In this document: piece by piece, positions 42,175 to 50,434 of the stretch | How positions within the stretch are numbered: position 1 is the stretch's first letter | How the letters are laid out: each line of letters begins with the position of its first letter | Program-made: the position numbers and the translations under genes | Source of the DNA: Thermoleophilia bacterium | GTDB lineage: Bacteria > Actinomycetota > Thermoleophilia > UBA2241 | Reading direction: 5' to 3' | Length of the DNA stretch: 64,000 bases | Assembly: GCA_041393415.1 (NCBI GenBank) | Contig: JAWKKE010000004.1 | Span: 189,859-253,858, forward strand | The notes under the pieces: generated by a model | Databases searched by the model: none | Told to the model about the DNA's origin: nothing | What the model saw: the letters and a program-made list of their open reading frames with translations, nothing else

Positions 42175-42981
42175 TCAGTTTACCCCTGGACAGTCTCCTG
42201 TACCAGCGCTTTCGGGACGCGGACGGACCAGCTTCGCGAAGATGTACGCGGCGGCGTACACGAAGAGGAACAGCAGCGCGAACAAGACGGTGAAGCCGAC
42301 AATCTCCGGCTGCGAAGATGGGTCTGTCACCGTACCGTAGATCTCCCCTGCCAGCGGGCGCGGCCGTCGCAACAGGTCCCAGCTGTTCCAGCGCATGAAG
42401 CGCCCCAAGTAGATGCCGAAACTACCGAGTGCGGCCACGCCGACCACGAACACCCAACCCGCCCAAAATCCCCAGAACCGTGCAACGATTTCCTGCATCA
42501 AATACAACGAAACGACGCCAAGCAACAACCCGGTCCACGCGAACCAGAAGAGCATGAGGACGTCGTACCAGCCAGGGACGATATCGCCCATACTGCCGAG
42601 ATGCAGGAAGTCGGTGAGTATGTATGGGGCGTTGGGAAAGAAGAGCAGCCACACGAGAGCGGCCGGCAAGATCAGAACCGACAACAGGGCCTTGCGCGGC
42701 TTCACGAGGAGGTACGTGAAACCCGCAAATGCAAACGGCACCCAGGCTAAGGCGAGATTCCACATCAGGAACCAGTAGTGCACTGACCCTGAGTACAGCA
42801 TGCGCACCGCGACGAGCACGCCGCACACAGCCGATGCCACCAGAAGAAGGCCGATCATCGCGTAGGCGAACGGGCGCCGTGCCGTAAGCCCTCCAGAGCG
42901 CCTCTCGCACACCACGCAAGGTGCAGCATCGACTCTAGGAGACAGCGCCGGCGCCACAGAGGTGTGCGAATGAGCCGCCAT
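42175..42981 (-). CDS. DUF1361 integral membrane protein
   Basis: A 268-residue protein with about seven membrane helices and the DUF1361 pattern: WNLALAWVPFAFA, FPNAPYILTDFLHL and YDVLMLFWFAWTGLL. Family function is unknown. ATG 42979-42981 is used because earlier codons in the open frame are non-hydrophobic and lack an SD; a short Cys-containing N-terminal tail (CVVCERR) precedes the first helix. It is divergent from the ATPase gene at 43068. 165 bp separate its stop from the mini-ORF unit. Confidence 0.75.
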   Translation of the reverse strand: MAAHSHTSVAPALSPRVDAAPCVVCERRSGGLTARRPFAYAMIGLLLVASAVCGVLVAVRMLYSGSVHYWFLMWNLALAWVPFAFAGFTYLLVKPRKALLSVLILPAALVWLLFFPNAPYILTDFLHLGSMGDIVPGWYDVLMLFWFAWTGLLLGVVSLYLMQEIVARFWGFWAGWVFVVGVAALGSFGIYLGRFMRWNSWDLLRRPRPLAGEIYGTVTDPSSQPEIVGFTVLFALLFLFVYAAAYIFAKLVRPRPESAGTGDCPGVN

Positions 42982-43067
42982 GAGCAGACTGTACCACTCA
43001 TGCCACAGAGGGCTTCTGCCGATACGCTGGCGCGAGAGAGTCTGTACTTGGAGGCCGCAGCACATCC

Positions 43068-43997
43068 ATGAGCGATCACGACGGCACAAGGGAGTCGCCA
43101 GAGGCGATCCGCTCTGGCGACCAATCGGACTCCGACACCCTCAGCACCGTGAGGGACGATCTCATCGGGCAGATCGAATCCTCCATCGGCAAGCTCGAGT
43201 TCGTGTATACGGACGACTCAATACGAGAGCATCTCGACCTCATGAGGACGACCTTACGAGCCCAGGTACGCGCGTATTTCGATCACGTCGGCACTCGGCG
43301 CTCCATTCTTGCGTCGCACACGTCGACCATGTACGCCGAATCGGTGAGCGTGTCGGGCGTGATCACGACGACGTTCCGTGGTCTTGTCGACTCAGGGACA
43401 CTCTCGAGCGCCTATGCGGCGCGGCTGATGCAGTTCGTCAGCGATCGACGCACAGTGCTGGTGTTCGGCAAGCGGCATAGCGGCAAGTCCACAGTCCTCA
43501 ATGCTCTCTTTGGGCTTCTCAGCGTTGACGAACGTGTCGTCGCCATCGAGAACGGCCCAGACCTCCCAGCCCTGAAGGACCGTTCATTCTGTGTCCACTT
43601 CAACATCGATGCCCGCACGGACGCTAGTGGCGCGTTTGCCAAAGCAAGACGTATGAACGCGAGCCGACTCGCAATCGGTGAACTTCACGCCGCCGAGACG
43701 AAGGAGTTCATCACGTTCCTGGCAGCAGCGCAGACTTCGGGTCTCGGAACGTTGCGTGCCAGTACAGTCGAGGAAGCGCTGGAAGCGCTCGCCCAGGGCT
43801 TCGACGGCGAAGACCACTTGGCGCACGACGCCATCGCCAAAATGCGACCTGTTCTTGCGCATGTTCAACCAGGCGTCAACGACATGCCGCGTGTGTCAGC
43901 CCTCTGGAGCGTCGACGGCATGACAGGCGACAAACTCGACATCCAAGAGATCGCAGAGCTGAACTCGTCGACTCGAGAACTGGTTGCCGAAGCTTAG
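43068..43997 (+). CDS. Orphan TadA/VirB11-like P-loop ATPase
   Basis: A 309-residue cytosolic protein of the secretion/pilus ATPase superfamily. An N-terminal helical part (1-120) leads to Walker A GKRHSGKST (134-142), an acidic Asp-box-like VVAIENGPDLPAL, Walker B-like RLAIGELHAAETKEF and a SGLGTLRASTVEEALEAL segment that matches the 'G-S-x-x-T-x-H-A' His-box region, though His is replaced by Arg. No other tad/pil genes are near. It could be a regulator-type ATPase rather than a motor. Followed by the rpsF operon. Confidence 0.65.
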   Translation: MSDHDGTRESPEAIRSGDQSDSDTLSTVRDDLIGQIESSIGKLEFVYTDDSIREHLDLMRTTLRAQVRAYFDHVGTRRSILASHTSTMYAESVSVSGVITTTFRGLVDSGTLSSAYAARLMQFVSDRRTVLVFGKRHSGKSTVLNALFGLLSVDERVVAIENGPDLPALKDRSFCVHFNIDARTDASGAFAKARRMNASRLAIGELHAAETKEFITFLAAAQTSGLGTLRASTVEEALEALAQGFDGEDHLAHDAIAKMRPVLAHVQPGVNDMPRVSALWSVDGMTGDKLDIQEIAELNSSTRELVAEA

Positions 43998-44094
43998 ACG
44001 CAGCGTTGGACGCAGCGACGCCTCGCTCAGACCGCGTCGTCTTGTTTCGCGACCGTCGCCTGTCTCCCCGAGCGCATCCCACCCGATCAGCGGT

Positions 44095-44122
44095 TTGTCG
44101 GAGCGCTTGCGCCTGGTATAGT
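44095..44122 (+). promoter_or_regulatory. rpsF-ssb-rpsR-rplI promoter
   Basis: TTGTCG and TATAGT with a 16-nt spacer. The leader that follows can form CGCCGT...ACGGCG and CCAGC...GCTGG hairpins before the SD, a possible S6:S18 binding leader (inference). Confidence 0.6.
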
Positions 44123-44200
44123 CCCCCTTCGCGCCGTCGAACGAACGGCGTTTTCACCCCTGCTCCAGCATTCGGGCTGGGGCCGCGCAGACCACAGGAG

Positions 44201-44497
44201 GTGATCGCGATCAATAAGTACGAACTCATGCTCATCGTCAACCCGAACGCGGACGAGGAGCGCCAGAAGGAAATCGTCGAACGTCTTCGCACCACAGTCG
44301 AGGGCGGCGGCGGCCGGATCGTCGGTATCGACGAGCAAGGCAAGAAGAAGATGCAGTACGAGATCAAGAAGCAGCCCGAGGGCATCTACACCGTGCTCAC
44401 GTTCACTGCAGCACCCGAGACCCTGGCCGAAGTGGAACGCGTCCTCGGTATCACCGACGAGGTTCTACGGGTCATGACGCTGCGGCTGAAGGCGTAG
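44201..44497 (+). CDS. rpsF: 30S ribosomal protein S6
   Basis: S6 pairs with S18 in the 30S platform. The product shows NKYELMLIVNPNADEERQ, GGGRIVGIDEQGKKKMQYEIKK (in parts) and EGIYTVLTFTA, with the end VMTLRLKA. The start is odd: GTG 44201 is given, but it overlaps the perfect SD AGGAGGTGATC (44197-44207). The codon properly spaced from that SD is ATC 44210, exactly where other S6 proteins begin (M-KYELM). The next ATG (44228) is inside the conserved core. So an AUC start is plausible. Confidence 0.93.
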   Translation: MIAINKYELMLIVNPNADEERQKEIVERLRTTVEGGGGRIVGIDEQGKKKMQYEIKKQPEGIYTVLTFTAAPETLAEVERVLGITDEVLRVMTLRLKA

Positions 44498-44519
44498 CGT
44501 CCCGAAGAAGGGAGTCTCC

Positions 44520-45002
44520 GTGGCCGGTTCGGTCAATGTCGTCGTTCTCGTCGGTAATCTCACGCGCGACCCGGAGATGCGCACCACACCGGGAGGCACA
44601 ACGGTGTGCCACCTCCGTGTCGCCGTTAACGACCGCGTGAAGAACCAGAACACGGGTGAGTGGGGCGATCGCCCCAACTACTTCGATGTCGACGTCTTCG
44701 GCGCCCTCGGCGATCAGTGTGGCCAGTGGCTGAGCAAAGGCCGGCAGGTTGCCGTGGAAGGCAAACTCCGCTGGCGCGAGTGGGAGGCACAGGACGGTCA
44801 GAAGCGATCGGCGGTGAGCATCGTTGCCAACAACGTCCAGTTCATCGGCCCACGCGACGGCGGTGGAACGAGCAGCCAAGGAAGCTACGGCGCTCGTGGG
44901 AGCCACGACGCCGACCAGGGAACAGGCGCACCGTTCGAAACTGGAGGCGCTCCGGCGCGCGGCGACTATGCCGAGTCCGCAGACGACGACATTCCGTTCT
45001 AA
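44520..45002 (+). CDS. ssb: Single-stranded DNA-binding protein
   Basis: SSB coats single-stranded DNA during replication and repair. The 160-residue protein has the OB fold (~1-110; VVLVGNLTRDPEMRTTPGG, FDVDVFGALGDQCGQWLSKG, VEGKLRWREWEAQDGQKRS), a Gly/Ser-rich linker and the acidic tail ending DDDIPF for partner binding. Start GTG 44520 after GAAGGGAG. It sits between rpsF and rpsR as in most bacteria. Confidence 0.97.
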   Translation: MAGSVNVVVLVGNLTRDPEMRTTPGGTTVCHLRVAVNDRVKNQNTGEWGDRPNYFDVDVFGALGDQCGQWLSKGRQVAVEGKLRWREWEAQDGQKRSAVSIVANNVQFIGPRDGGGTSSQGSYGARGSHDADQGTGAPFETGGAPARGDYAESADDDIPF

Positions 45003-45046
45003 GCAGTGGAGAGAGGCGCCGCTGGCGCCGTGAGGAGAAACCACGA

Positions 45047-45316
45047 ATGCCGAGTGCAAGCGCTAAGCCGCGGCCGAGACGACACAAGGGTTCCGCGGCC
45101 GTCGGCCAGGAGCATCATCGTTCCTGCTACTTCTGCAACGAGAAGATCGAGGACATCGATTTTGCCAGCGTCACCGTGCTGCGTCGGATGATGTCCGACA
45201 AGGGAAAGATCAGGGGGCGACGCGTGACCGGCAATTGCCGTCGCCATCAGAACCAAGTCGGAGTGGCAGTCAAGCGCGCCCGTGAGATGGCGCTGCTGCC
45301 GCTCGCCAACAGCTGA
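45047..45316 (+). CDS. rpsR: 30S ribosomal protein S18
   Basis: S18 partners S6 in the 30S platform. The 89-residue protein has SCYFCNEKIEDIDF and GKIRGRRVTGNCRRHQ, so it is the Cys-containing (zinc-type) form, then VAVKRAREMALLP. ATG 45047-45049 has TGAGGAG about 9 nt upstream. The longer open frame upstream of it is a shadow of ssb. Confidence 0.96.
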   Translation: MPSASAKPRPRRHKGSAAVGQEHHRSCYFCNEKIEDIDFASVTVLRRMMSDKGKIRGRRVTGNCRRHQNQVGVAVKRAREMALLPLANS

Positions 45317-45327
45317 GGAGTGCTTTT

Positions 45328-45774
45328 ATGGAGGTCATCCTGCTCCAGGACGTCGATACCCTCGGCGGCAAAGGGTCTCTGGTGAACGTCGCTCGGGGTT
45401 ACGCGCGCAACTACCTCTTCCCGCGCAAGCTCGCCGAGGTCGCTACGCCTGGCAAGATCGTAGAGTTCCAGCGCCGTGAGGCGGAGCGCAAGACGCGTGA
45501 CGCCCGCATGGCGGCTGCCGCGGAAGAACATGCCGAACTGCTCAACAAGACCGTGCTCACCCTCCAGGCCAAGACTGGTGAGGGCGAACGCCTCTTCGGC
45601 TCCGTGACCGCGGCAGACATCGCCGACGCCATTAAGGCGGCCAGAGGATTCACGATCGACCGTCGCAAAGTACACCTCGAGGAGCCGATCAAGGAAGTTG
45701 GCACCTTCATGATCGAGGTAGAGGTCGGCGAAGGCTACCTTTCTACCGTGAAAGTGATCGTCAACGCCGAGTAG
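45328..45774 (+). CDS. rplI: 50S ribosomal protein L9
   Basis: L9 has two RNA-binding domains joined by a long helix. The 148-residue protein opens MEVILLQDVDTLGGKGSLVNV with GYARNYLFPRKLA, the N-domain signature, followed by a charged helix and a C-domain (GERLFGSVTAADIADAI, TIDRRKVHL). It is 11 bp downstream of rpsR and closes the rpsF-ssb-rpsR-rplI operon before a large hairpin. Confidence 0.97.
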   Translation: MEVILLQDVDTLGGKGSLVNVARGYARNYLFPRKLAEVATPGKIVEFQRREAERKTRDARMAAAAEEHAELLNKTVLTLQAKTGEGERLFGSVTAADIADAIKAARGFTIDRRKVHLEEPIKEVGTFMIEVEVGEGYLSTVKVIVNAE

Positions 45775-45795
45775 GCACACTCGGCGCGAGTGACC

Positions 45796-45848
45796 ACCAA
45801 AGAAGAGGGGCCGGGGCGGCAACCCCGCCCCGGCCCCTCTTCTTTGGT
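45796..45848. terminator. 24-bp perfect hairpin after rplI
   Basis: Arms of 24 bp (starting ACCAAAGAAGAGGGGCCGGG and its exact complement) with a 5-nt loop, 21 bp past the rplI stop. Each outer arm end carries a T-rich run (CTCTTCTTTGG) on its own strand, so it could end transcription in both directions. It separates the ribosomal operon from dnaB. Confidence 0.8.
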
Positions 45849-45930
45849 ATCGTCAACGCAGGTCCCTTTGCGCCGAGGAGCGAGGTACCATGATGCTCGT
45901 GCTGGCGTAACCTCCTTTCGCGCCGGCCCG

Positions 45931-47301
45931 ATGAGCCACGGAGGACACCTGTCAGCAGAGCGAAACAGCACCGCCTCTCCTCTCCTCCCTCCGCACGACC
46001 TCGAAGCCGAGCAGTCGGTCCTAGGAGCGATGCTCGTCAACCCAAATGCGATCGCCGCGGTGGCGGAGTTGCTGAGCGCGGACGACTTCTACCGCGACTC
46101 GCATCGTCTCGTCTTTCGAGCAGTCATTGCGCTCTACGATCGCGGCCAGGAAGTAGACATCGTCACGCTTAGCGCACAGCTCGAGCGTGACGGCGTACTC
46201 GAGCGCGCCGGCGGCCGAGAATTCATACACACGCTCGCAGAGTTCGTGCCGGCGGCCGCCAACGCCACGCATTACGCGCATATTGTGCGCGAACAGAGCG
46301 TCCTACGCGCCTTCATCCGAGTGGGAAACGAGATCGCGGAACTCGGATACGAACATCCTGGCGATGTCGCGACGATGCTCGACCAATGCGAGCAGAAGGT
46401 ATTTGCCATTCAACAGCACCGCCGCGGATCCGAGTTCCAGCATATCCGCGATGTGCTCGTCAGTAACTTCGAATACCTTGACGCCATGGAGAGAGAGCGC
46501 GGCATGAGCGGCGTCGCCAGCGGCTTCGAGGCCGTCGACAAGCTTACGGGCGGCTTTCAGAGAGCCAACCTCATCGTCCTCGCCGCGCGACCCGGAATGG
46601 GCAAGACCTCTCTCGCTTTGAACATCGCGCAGAACATCGCCGTGCAGGGTCACGCCCCTGTGGCCATCTTCAGCCTCGAGATGAGCGCCCGCGAACTCGG
46701 CGAGCGTATGATGTGCTCATCTGCGCGAGTGAGTTCCCACAAGGTCCGCACAGGCACCCTCTCCGGGGACGACTACGCCAAGCTAGTACAAGCCGCAGGA
46801 GAACTCGAAAAGGCGGATATCTTCATCGACGACACAGCCGGCCTCAACATGTTCGAACTGCGCGCCAAGGCACGTCGCCTGCAGGCTAGGCAAGCACTCG
46901 CCCTCGTCATCGTCGATTACCTCCAGCTCATGTCCGGAGACTCCCGCGCGGAAAACCGGCAGCAGGAGGTATCGAACATCTCGCGCGCTATGAAGCAACT
47001 GGCGCGTGAGCTGGACGTGCCAGTCATCGCAGTATCGCAGCTCAACCGCTCACCTGAGGCGCGTGCCGATCGCGAGCCCCAACTGGCCGACCTACGCGAA
47101 TCAGGCGCGATCGAACAGGACGCCGACATGGTCGTTTTCATCTACGAAGATCCTAGCGATCCATCGTCCAAGGGTGTCGTGAAGCTGAAGATCGCGAAGA
47201 ACCGCAACGGACCCACGGACACCGTTCGCCTCGGTTTCGTCAAGGACTACACGAAGTTCCGCTCGCTGACCAGGGACGACTTCGCAGACCTCGAGGCCTA
47301 G
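45931..47301 (+). CDS. dnaB: Replicative DNA helicase DnaB
   Basis: DnaB unwinds DNA at the fork. The 456-residue protein has the N-terminal domain (PPHDLEAEQSVLGAML, LSADDFYRDSHRLVF) and the RecA-like C-domain with SGFEAVDKLTGGFQRANLIVLAARPGMGKTSLALN (Walker A ARPGMGKTS), LVIVDYLQLMSG and VIAVSQLNRSPEAR, ADLRESGAIEQDAD. No intein is present. Start ATG 45931 has no clear SD; a CTG six codons later behind GGAGGACAC is another option. Gene order rplI-dnaB is common. Confidence 0.96.
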   Translation: MSHGGHLSAERNSTASPLLPPHDLEAEQSVLGAMLVNPNAIAAVAELLSADDFYRDSHRLVFRAVIALYDRGQEVDIVTLSAQLERDGVLERAGGREFIHTLAEFVPAAANATHYAHIVREQSVLRAFIRVGNEIAELGYEHPGDVATMLDQCEQKVFAIQQHRRGSEFQHIRDVLVSNFEYLDAMERERGMSGVASGFEAVDKLTGGFQRANLIVLAARPGMGKTSLALNIAQNIAVQGHAPVAIFSLEMSARELGERMMCSSARVSSHKVRTGTLSGDDYAKLVQAAGELEKADIFIDDTAGLNMFELRAKARRLQARQALALVIVDYLQLMSGDSRAENRQQEVSNISRAMKQLARELDVPVIAVSQLNRSPEARADREPQLADLRESGAIEQDADMVVFIYEDPSDPSSKGVVKLKIAKNRNGPTDTVRLGFVKDYTKFRSLTRDDFADLEA

Positions 47302-47306
47302 AGCAC

Positions 47307-48794
47307 GTGGCTCGTGCGGCGACCCCGCATCGACAGCCCCTCTTCTCCCGACTCCCCGGGCAAGCTGGCCTCGACCCGGTGGCATTGATACGAGCTCTGG
47401 CACTCGAGAACAGAGCGCCACTGGTCCTCCTCGATTCGGCAGGGGGATCAAAGCAGTTGGCCAAGCGCCACTACTTGGCGTGGGACCCGGTGTTCCGCCT
47501 GCGCGTGCGCGGAGGGACCGTTACGGTCCTGCCCGGCGAGGCCTGCCAGCGATCTGACGTCGCTCGCGAGCTGGCCGATCGTGCCCGCCGACTCACCCAC
47601 CTCTCACCGTTTGCCGCACTGCGTGAAGCGACGCAACTCGCACGCCTGCGCGACGATGTCGCCTCACGCGCCGGCGTGCCGGAGTGCGAAGCATTGTTCG
47701 GGCTCATCTCCTACGACGCCGTCCGCCACCTCGAAACACTCCCGGACTCCACCGTGGATGATCTTGGCCTACCCGACATCGACGTGTTTCTGCCAGGCAG
47801 GCTGCTGCGCTACGACGTGGTGAGTGGTGAGAGCTGCCTGATCGACCGCGTGAGCCACCACGACGCAGCAGCGTCCCAAGAGCGAGCGCGGATTCACGCT
47901 GCCATCGCACGATCTCGTGGGATGCGCGTTGCCCAAGTCCATGGCAACGACATGCCCTCGTACCGCTCCAATTTCACGCGTGACGCATACGAGCGCGCAG
48001 TGCTACGCGCTCGTGAGTACACGTTCGCCGGCGACATCTTCCAGGCAAATCTCTCACAGCGCCTAGATCTCTACTACACGCTGCCGAGCCTCCAGCTCTA
48101 CAGCACGCTGCGCACCGTTAATCCTTCGCCTTTCTCCGGCTATCTCAATCTGGGCGAGTACGAGCTCATCTCGTCGTCACCGGAGCGACTCGTATCTTTG
48201 GCCGCTGACGGGTGGGCGGAGACCCGTCCCATCGCAGGAACACGACCGCGAGGCGCGCGAAGACCAGAGGACAGCCAACTCGCCGCGGAGCTCAACCTAG
48301 ACCCAAAGGACCGAGCCGAGCACGTCATGCTCGTCGACCTCGAACGCAACGACCTTGGCAGAGTATGTGCCTACGGCACCGTCGAGGTGTCCGAGCTCAT
48401 GGTGAACGAGTACTACTCACATGTGATTCACATTGTGAGCAACGTCCGCGGCCGACTGCATGAGAGCCGCGACGCCATTCACCTCGCCGCCGCAATGTTC
48501 CCTGGCGGGACCATCACGGGCTGCCCAAAGGTGCGCTGCATGCAGATCATCGACGAACTCGAGAGTGTCCGGCGCGGGCCATACACAGGATCATTCGGCT
48601 GGATCGCTCATCGCGCCCTCGATCTCAACATCGTCATTCGCACCCTCGTCCGTGTCGGCGACCGGCTCTACCTCCAGGTTGGCGGAGGCGTCGTCGCCGA
48701 CTCCGTGCCGACACAGGAGTACACCGAAACACTTCACAAGGCCGCAGGCATGTTGCGTGCAGTGAGCGCGAGCATCGCCGAACGCGCCGGATAG
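47307..48794 (+). CDS. pabB: Aminodeoxychorismate synthase component I (PabB/TrpE family)
   Basis: A 495-residue chorismate-utilising enzyme. The catalytic domain has YTFAGDIFQANLSQRL, NPSPFSGYLNLGEYELISSSPERLV, PIAGTRPRG, DLERNDLGRVC, and FPGGTITGCPKVRCMQIIDELE. PIAGT occurs in TrpE and in many PabB proteins, so motif alone cannot decide; the adjacent aminotransferase-class-IV gene (pabC-like) and the lack of trp genes favour folate synthesis. Start GTG 47307, 5 bp after dnaB. No glutamine amidotransferase partner is in the window. Confidence 0.82.
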   Translation: MARAATPHRQPLFSRLPGQAGLDPVALIRALALENRAPLVLLDSAGGSKQLAKRHYLAWDPVFRLRVRGGTVTVLPGEACQRSDVARELADRARRLTHLSPFAALREATQLARLRDDVASRAGVPECEALFGLISYDAVRHLETLPDSTVDDLGLPDIDVFLPGRLLRYDVVSGESCLIDRVSHHDAAASQERARIHAAIARSRGMRVAQVHGNDMPSYRSNFTRDAYERAVLRAREYTFAGDIFQANLSQRLDLYYTLPSLQLYSTLRTVNPSPFSGYLNLGEYELISSSPERLVSLAADGWAETRPIAGTRPRGARRPEDSQLAAELNLDPKDRAEHVMLVDLERNDLGRVCAYGTVEVSELMVNEYYSHVIHIVSNVRGRLHESRDAIHLAAAMFPGGTITGCPKVRCMQIIDELESVRRGPYTGSFGWIAHRALDLNIVIRTLVRVGDRLYLQVGGGVVADSVPTQEYTETLHKAAGMLRAVSASIAERAG

Positions 48795-48851
48795 GCGCGA
48801 CGGGGGCGCCTACAATTCGCCGCTCCTTCGCGCCCGATGTAGAGTGAGCGC

Positions 48852-49724
48852 ATGACCATCTTGATGTTGAACGGCGCTCTCGCGGACACTGCTACGGCAG
48901 TACTGCCGGCCACCGACCGTGCACTCACGCACGGGCTGGGCCTATACGAGACACTCAAGCTTGTCGACGGCTACCCGGTGTTCTTCGACGAACACATGGC
49001 TCGCCTCGACCTTGGCCTCTCAGAGCTGGGCCTCGAACGTCCCTGCTCGCATGCCGAGATGGCCAAACAGATCATCCTACTCTCGCACGAGAGCGGAGTG
49101 CCGGCTGGTGCGTGCCGCGTCCTAGTGACCGCGGGACCCCTCGATGGACACCCGGCGCTCCTCATTCAGGCCGAGGTGCGCACGTTTCCAGGTCGCCCCC
49201 TCAATGTCATCTCCTACCGTGGCGTCCGTGTCCGTGCCCAACTCAAAGCCATGACGGTGATGCAATCGTACCTGGCACAGCGCGCCGCCAGAGCCGTCGG
49301 CGCCGACGACGCCATCCTGGTCGACGACGATGAGCGCATCTTCGAAGGCTCCACGTCCAACATGTTCTTGATCCGCGGCGGCGGCCTGGTCACACCTCCC
49401 GCTGAGGGTGCCATTCTCCCCGGCGTGATGCGCGCCAAAGTCGAGGGGCTCGCCGCCGCCAACAGCATCCCGGTGGTTGAGGCGCTCGTTCGGGTGTCGG
49501 ACCTGCGACCAGACGACGGCATGCTGCTGACCAGCAGCGTCCGCGGCATCGTCGGCGTCGCAAGCGTTGACGGCATGGCGCTTCGCGTCGACCACGTTCT
49601 CCTCAACCTGCTGCGCCGACTCGTCAACTCGGCGGAAGAGGCGAGCGTCGCCGAATTCCGGCAACAGTACGCGACGGAGACCGCCCAGCTACCTGGCGCC
49701 AAGAACAGAGAGCATCGGCCCTAG
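48852..49724 (+). CDS. pabC: Aminodeoxychorismate lyase-like class IV aminotransferase
   Basis: A 290-residue PLP enzyme of the class IV fold. DRALTHGLGLYETLKLVDGYPVFFDEHMARL is the family start, the PLP lysine is likely in RAQLKAMTVMQSYLAQRAAR, and ADDAILVDDDERIFEGSTSNMFLIRGG and PAEGAILPGVMR follow. Directly after pabB, it probably forms 4-aminobenzoate from aminodeoxychorismate; D-amino-acid or branched-chain aminotransferase activity cannot be excluded from sequence. Its stop overlaps the convergent methyltransferase gene by 4 bp. Confidence 0.82.
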   Translation: MTILMLNGALADTATAVLPATDRALTHGLGLYETLKLVDGYPVFFDEHMARLDLGLSELGLERPCSHAEMAKQIILLSHESGVPAGACRVLVTAGPLDGHPALLIQAEVRTFPGRPLNVISYRGVRVRAQLKAMTVMQSYLAQRAARAVGADDAILVDDDERIFEGSTSNMFLIRGGGLVTPPAEGAILPGVMRAKVEGLAAANSIPVVEALVRVSDLRPDDGMLLTSSVRGIVGVASVDGMALRVDHVLLNLLRRLVNSAEEASVAEFRQQYATETAQLPGAKNREHRP

Positions 49725-50434
49725 CGGCGTCGCGCCTCAAGGAACCAACTCGCGTGGTGGTGAGTTCCGTCGGCGACCGCCTCTTGATACGCCCGCTCCT
49801 CAAGGTCGAGGATCTCGAACTCGGCAAAATCCCCGACCAGCTCTTCTGCCGTGCAGAAATGCAGATAGGTACGATGGATCCAGCTTCGCTGCTCGCCGGT
49901 TACCGGCCGCCCCACCGCATAATGCTGCGGATCCCGCGGCGAGAGCGTACACAAGAAGAGAAGGCCGCCGGGACGCAGCAATGCTGCGAGCGCGTCGACG
50001 AACTCCCTTCGCGCGCTCGGCCCCAATAGGCCGTACACCTGAACACACACGGCAACGGCGAAGCTTCCTACATTCGCGGAATGCGCGGCGAAACTCGCCG
50101 CGTCGCCCATCACGAAGCTCACGTCGAGCGCGCGACGACGCGAGGCGCGAGCTGCAGCGATCGCCGCCGGCGACGGATCGACGCCCACCACTGCACAGCC
50201 CAACTCTGAGGCTAAGTAGCGGCTATCCCGGCCGTATCCGCAGCCAACATCGAGCAGCGCAAACGGCGCGTCCTCACCGCGACGCGATACGCTGCCCAGG
50301 CGCGCCACGACAAGCCGCGCCAGCTCGCTTGGACCATCGCCCCATGGGCGTTCACCGGCGGCGTACCGCGCCTCCCAGTACGAGACTGCCGCCGGAAGAG
50401 GCGTGACACTCCTGCCGCCTCCCGCGCCCCTCAC
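49721..50434 (-). CDS. SAM-dependent methyltransferase (tellurite-resistance/TehB-like fold)
   Basis: A 237-residue class I methyltransferase. SYWEARYAAGERPWGDGPSELAR is typical of the TehB-like group, motif I is LLDVGCGYGRDSRYLA, motif II VVGVDPSPAAIAAAR, and LLRPGGLLFLCTLSP motif III-like. Start GTG 50432-50434 overlaps the purC stop (GTGA); the true start could lie a little downstream because no other good codon is present. The substrate is unknown. Confidence 0.75.
   Translation of the reverse strand: MRGAGGGRSVTPLPAAVSYWEARYAAGERPWGDGPSELARLVVARLGSVSRRGEDAPFALLDVGCGYGRDSRYLASELGCAVVGVDPSPAAIAAARASRRRALDVSFVMGDAASFAAHSANVGSFAVAVCVQVYGLLGPSARREFVDALAALLRPGGLLFLCTLSPRDPQHYAVGRPVTGEQRSWIHRTYLHFCTAEELVGDFAEFEILDLEERAYQEAVADGTHHHASWFLEARRR

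Noticed and set aside
45850..45930. Minus-strand AAAGGAGG followed by a short ORF (MVPRSSAQRDLR) before the rplI hairpin
   Set aside because: Spacing from SD to ATG is about 19 nt, too long, and there is no second copy; a chance resemblance to the other mini-ORFs is more likely.
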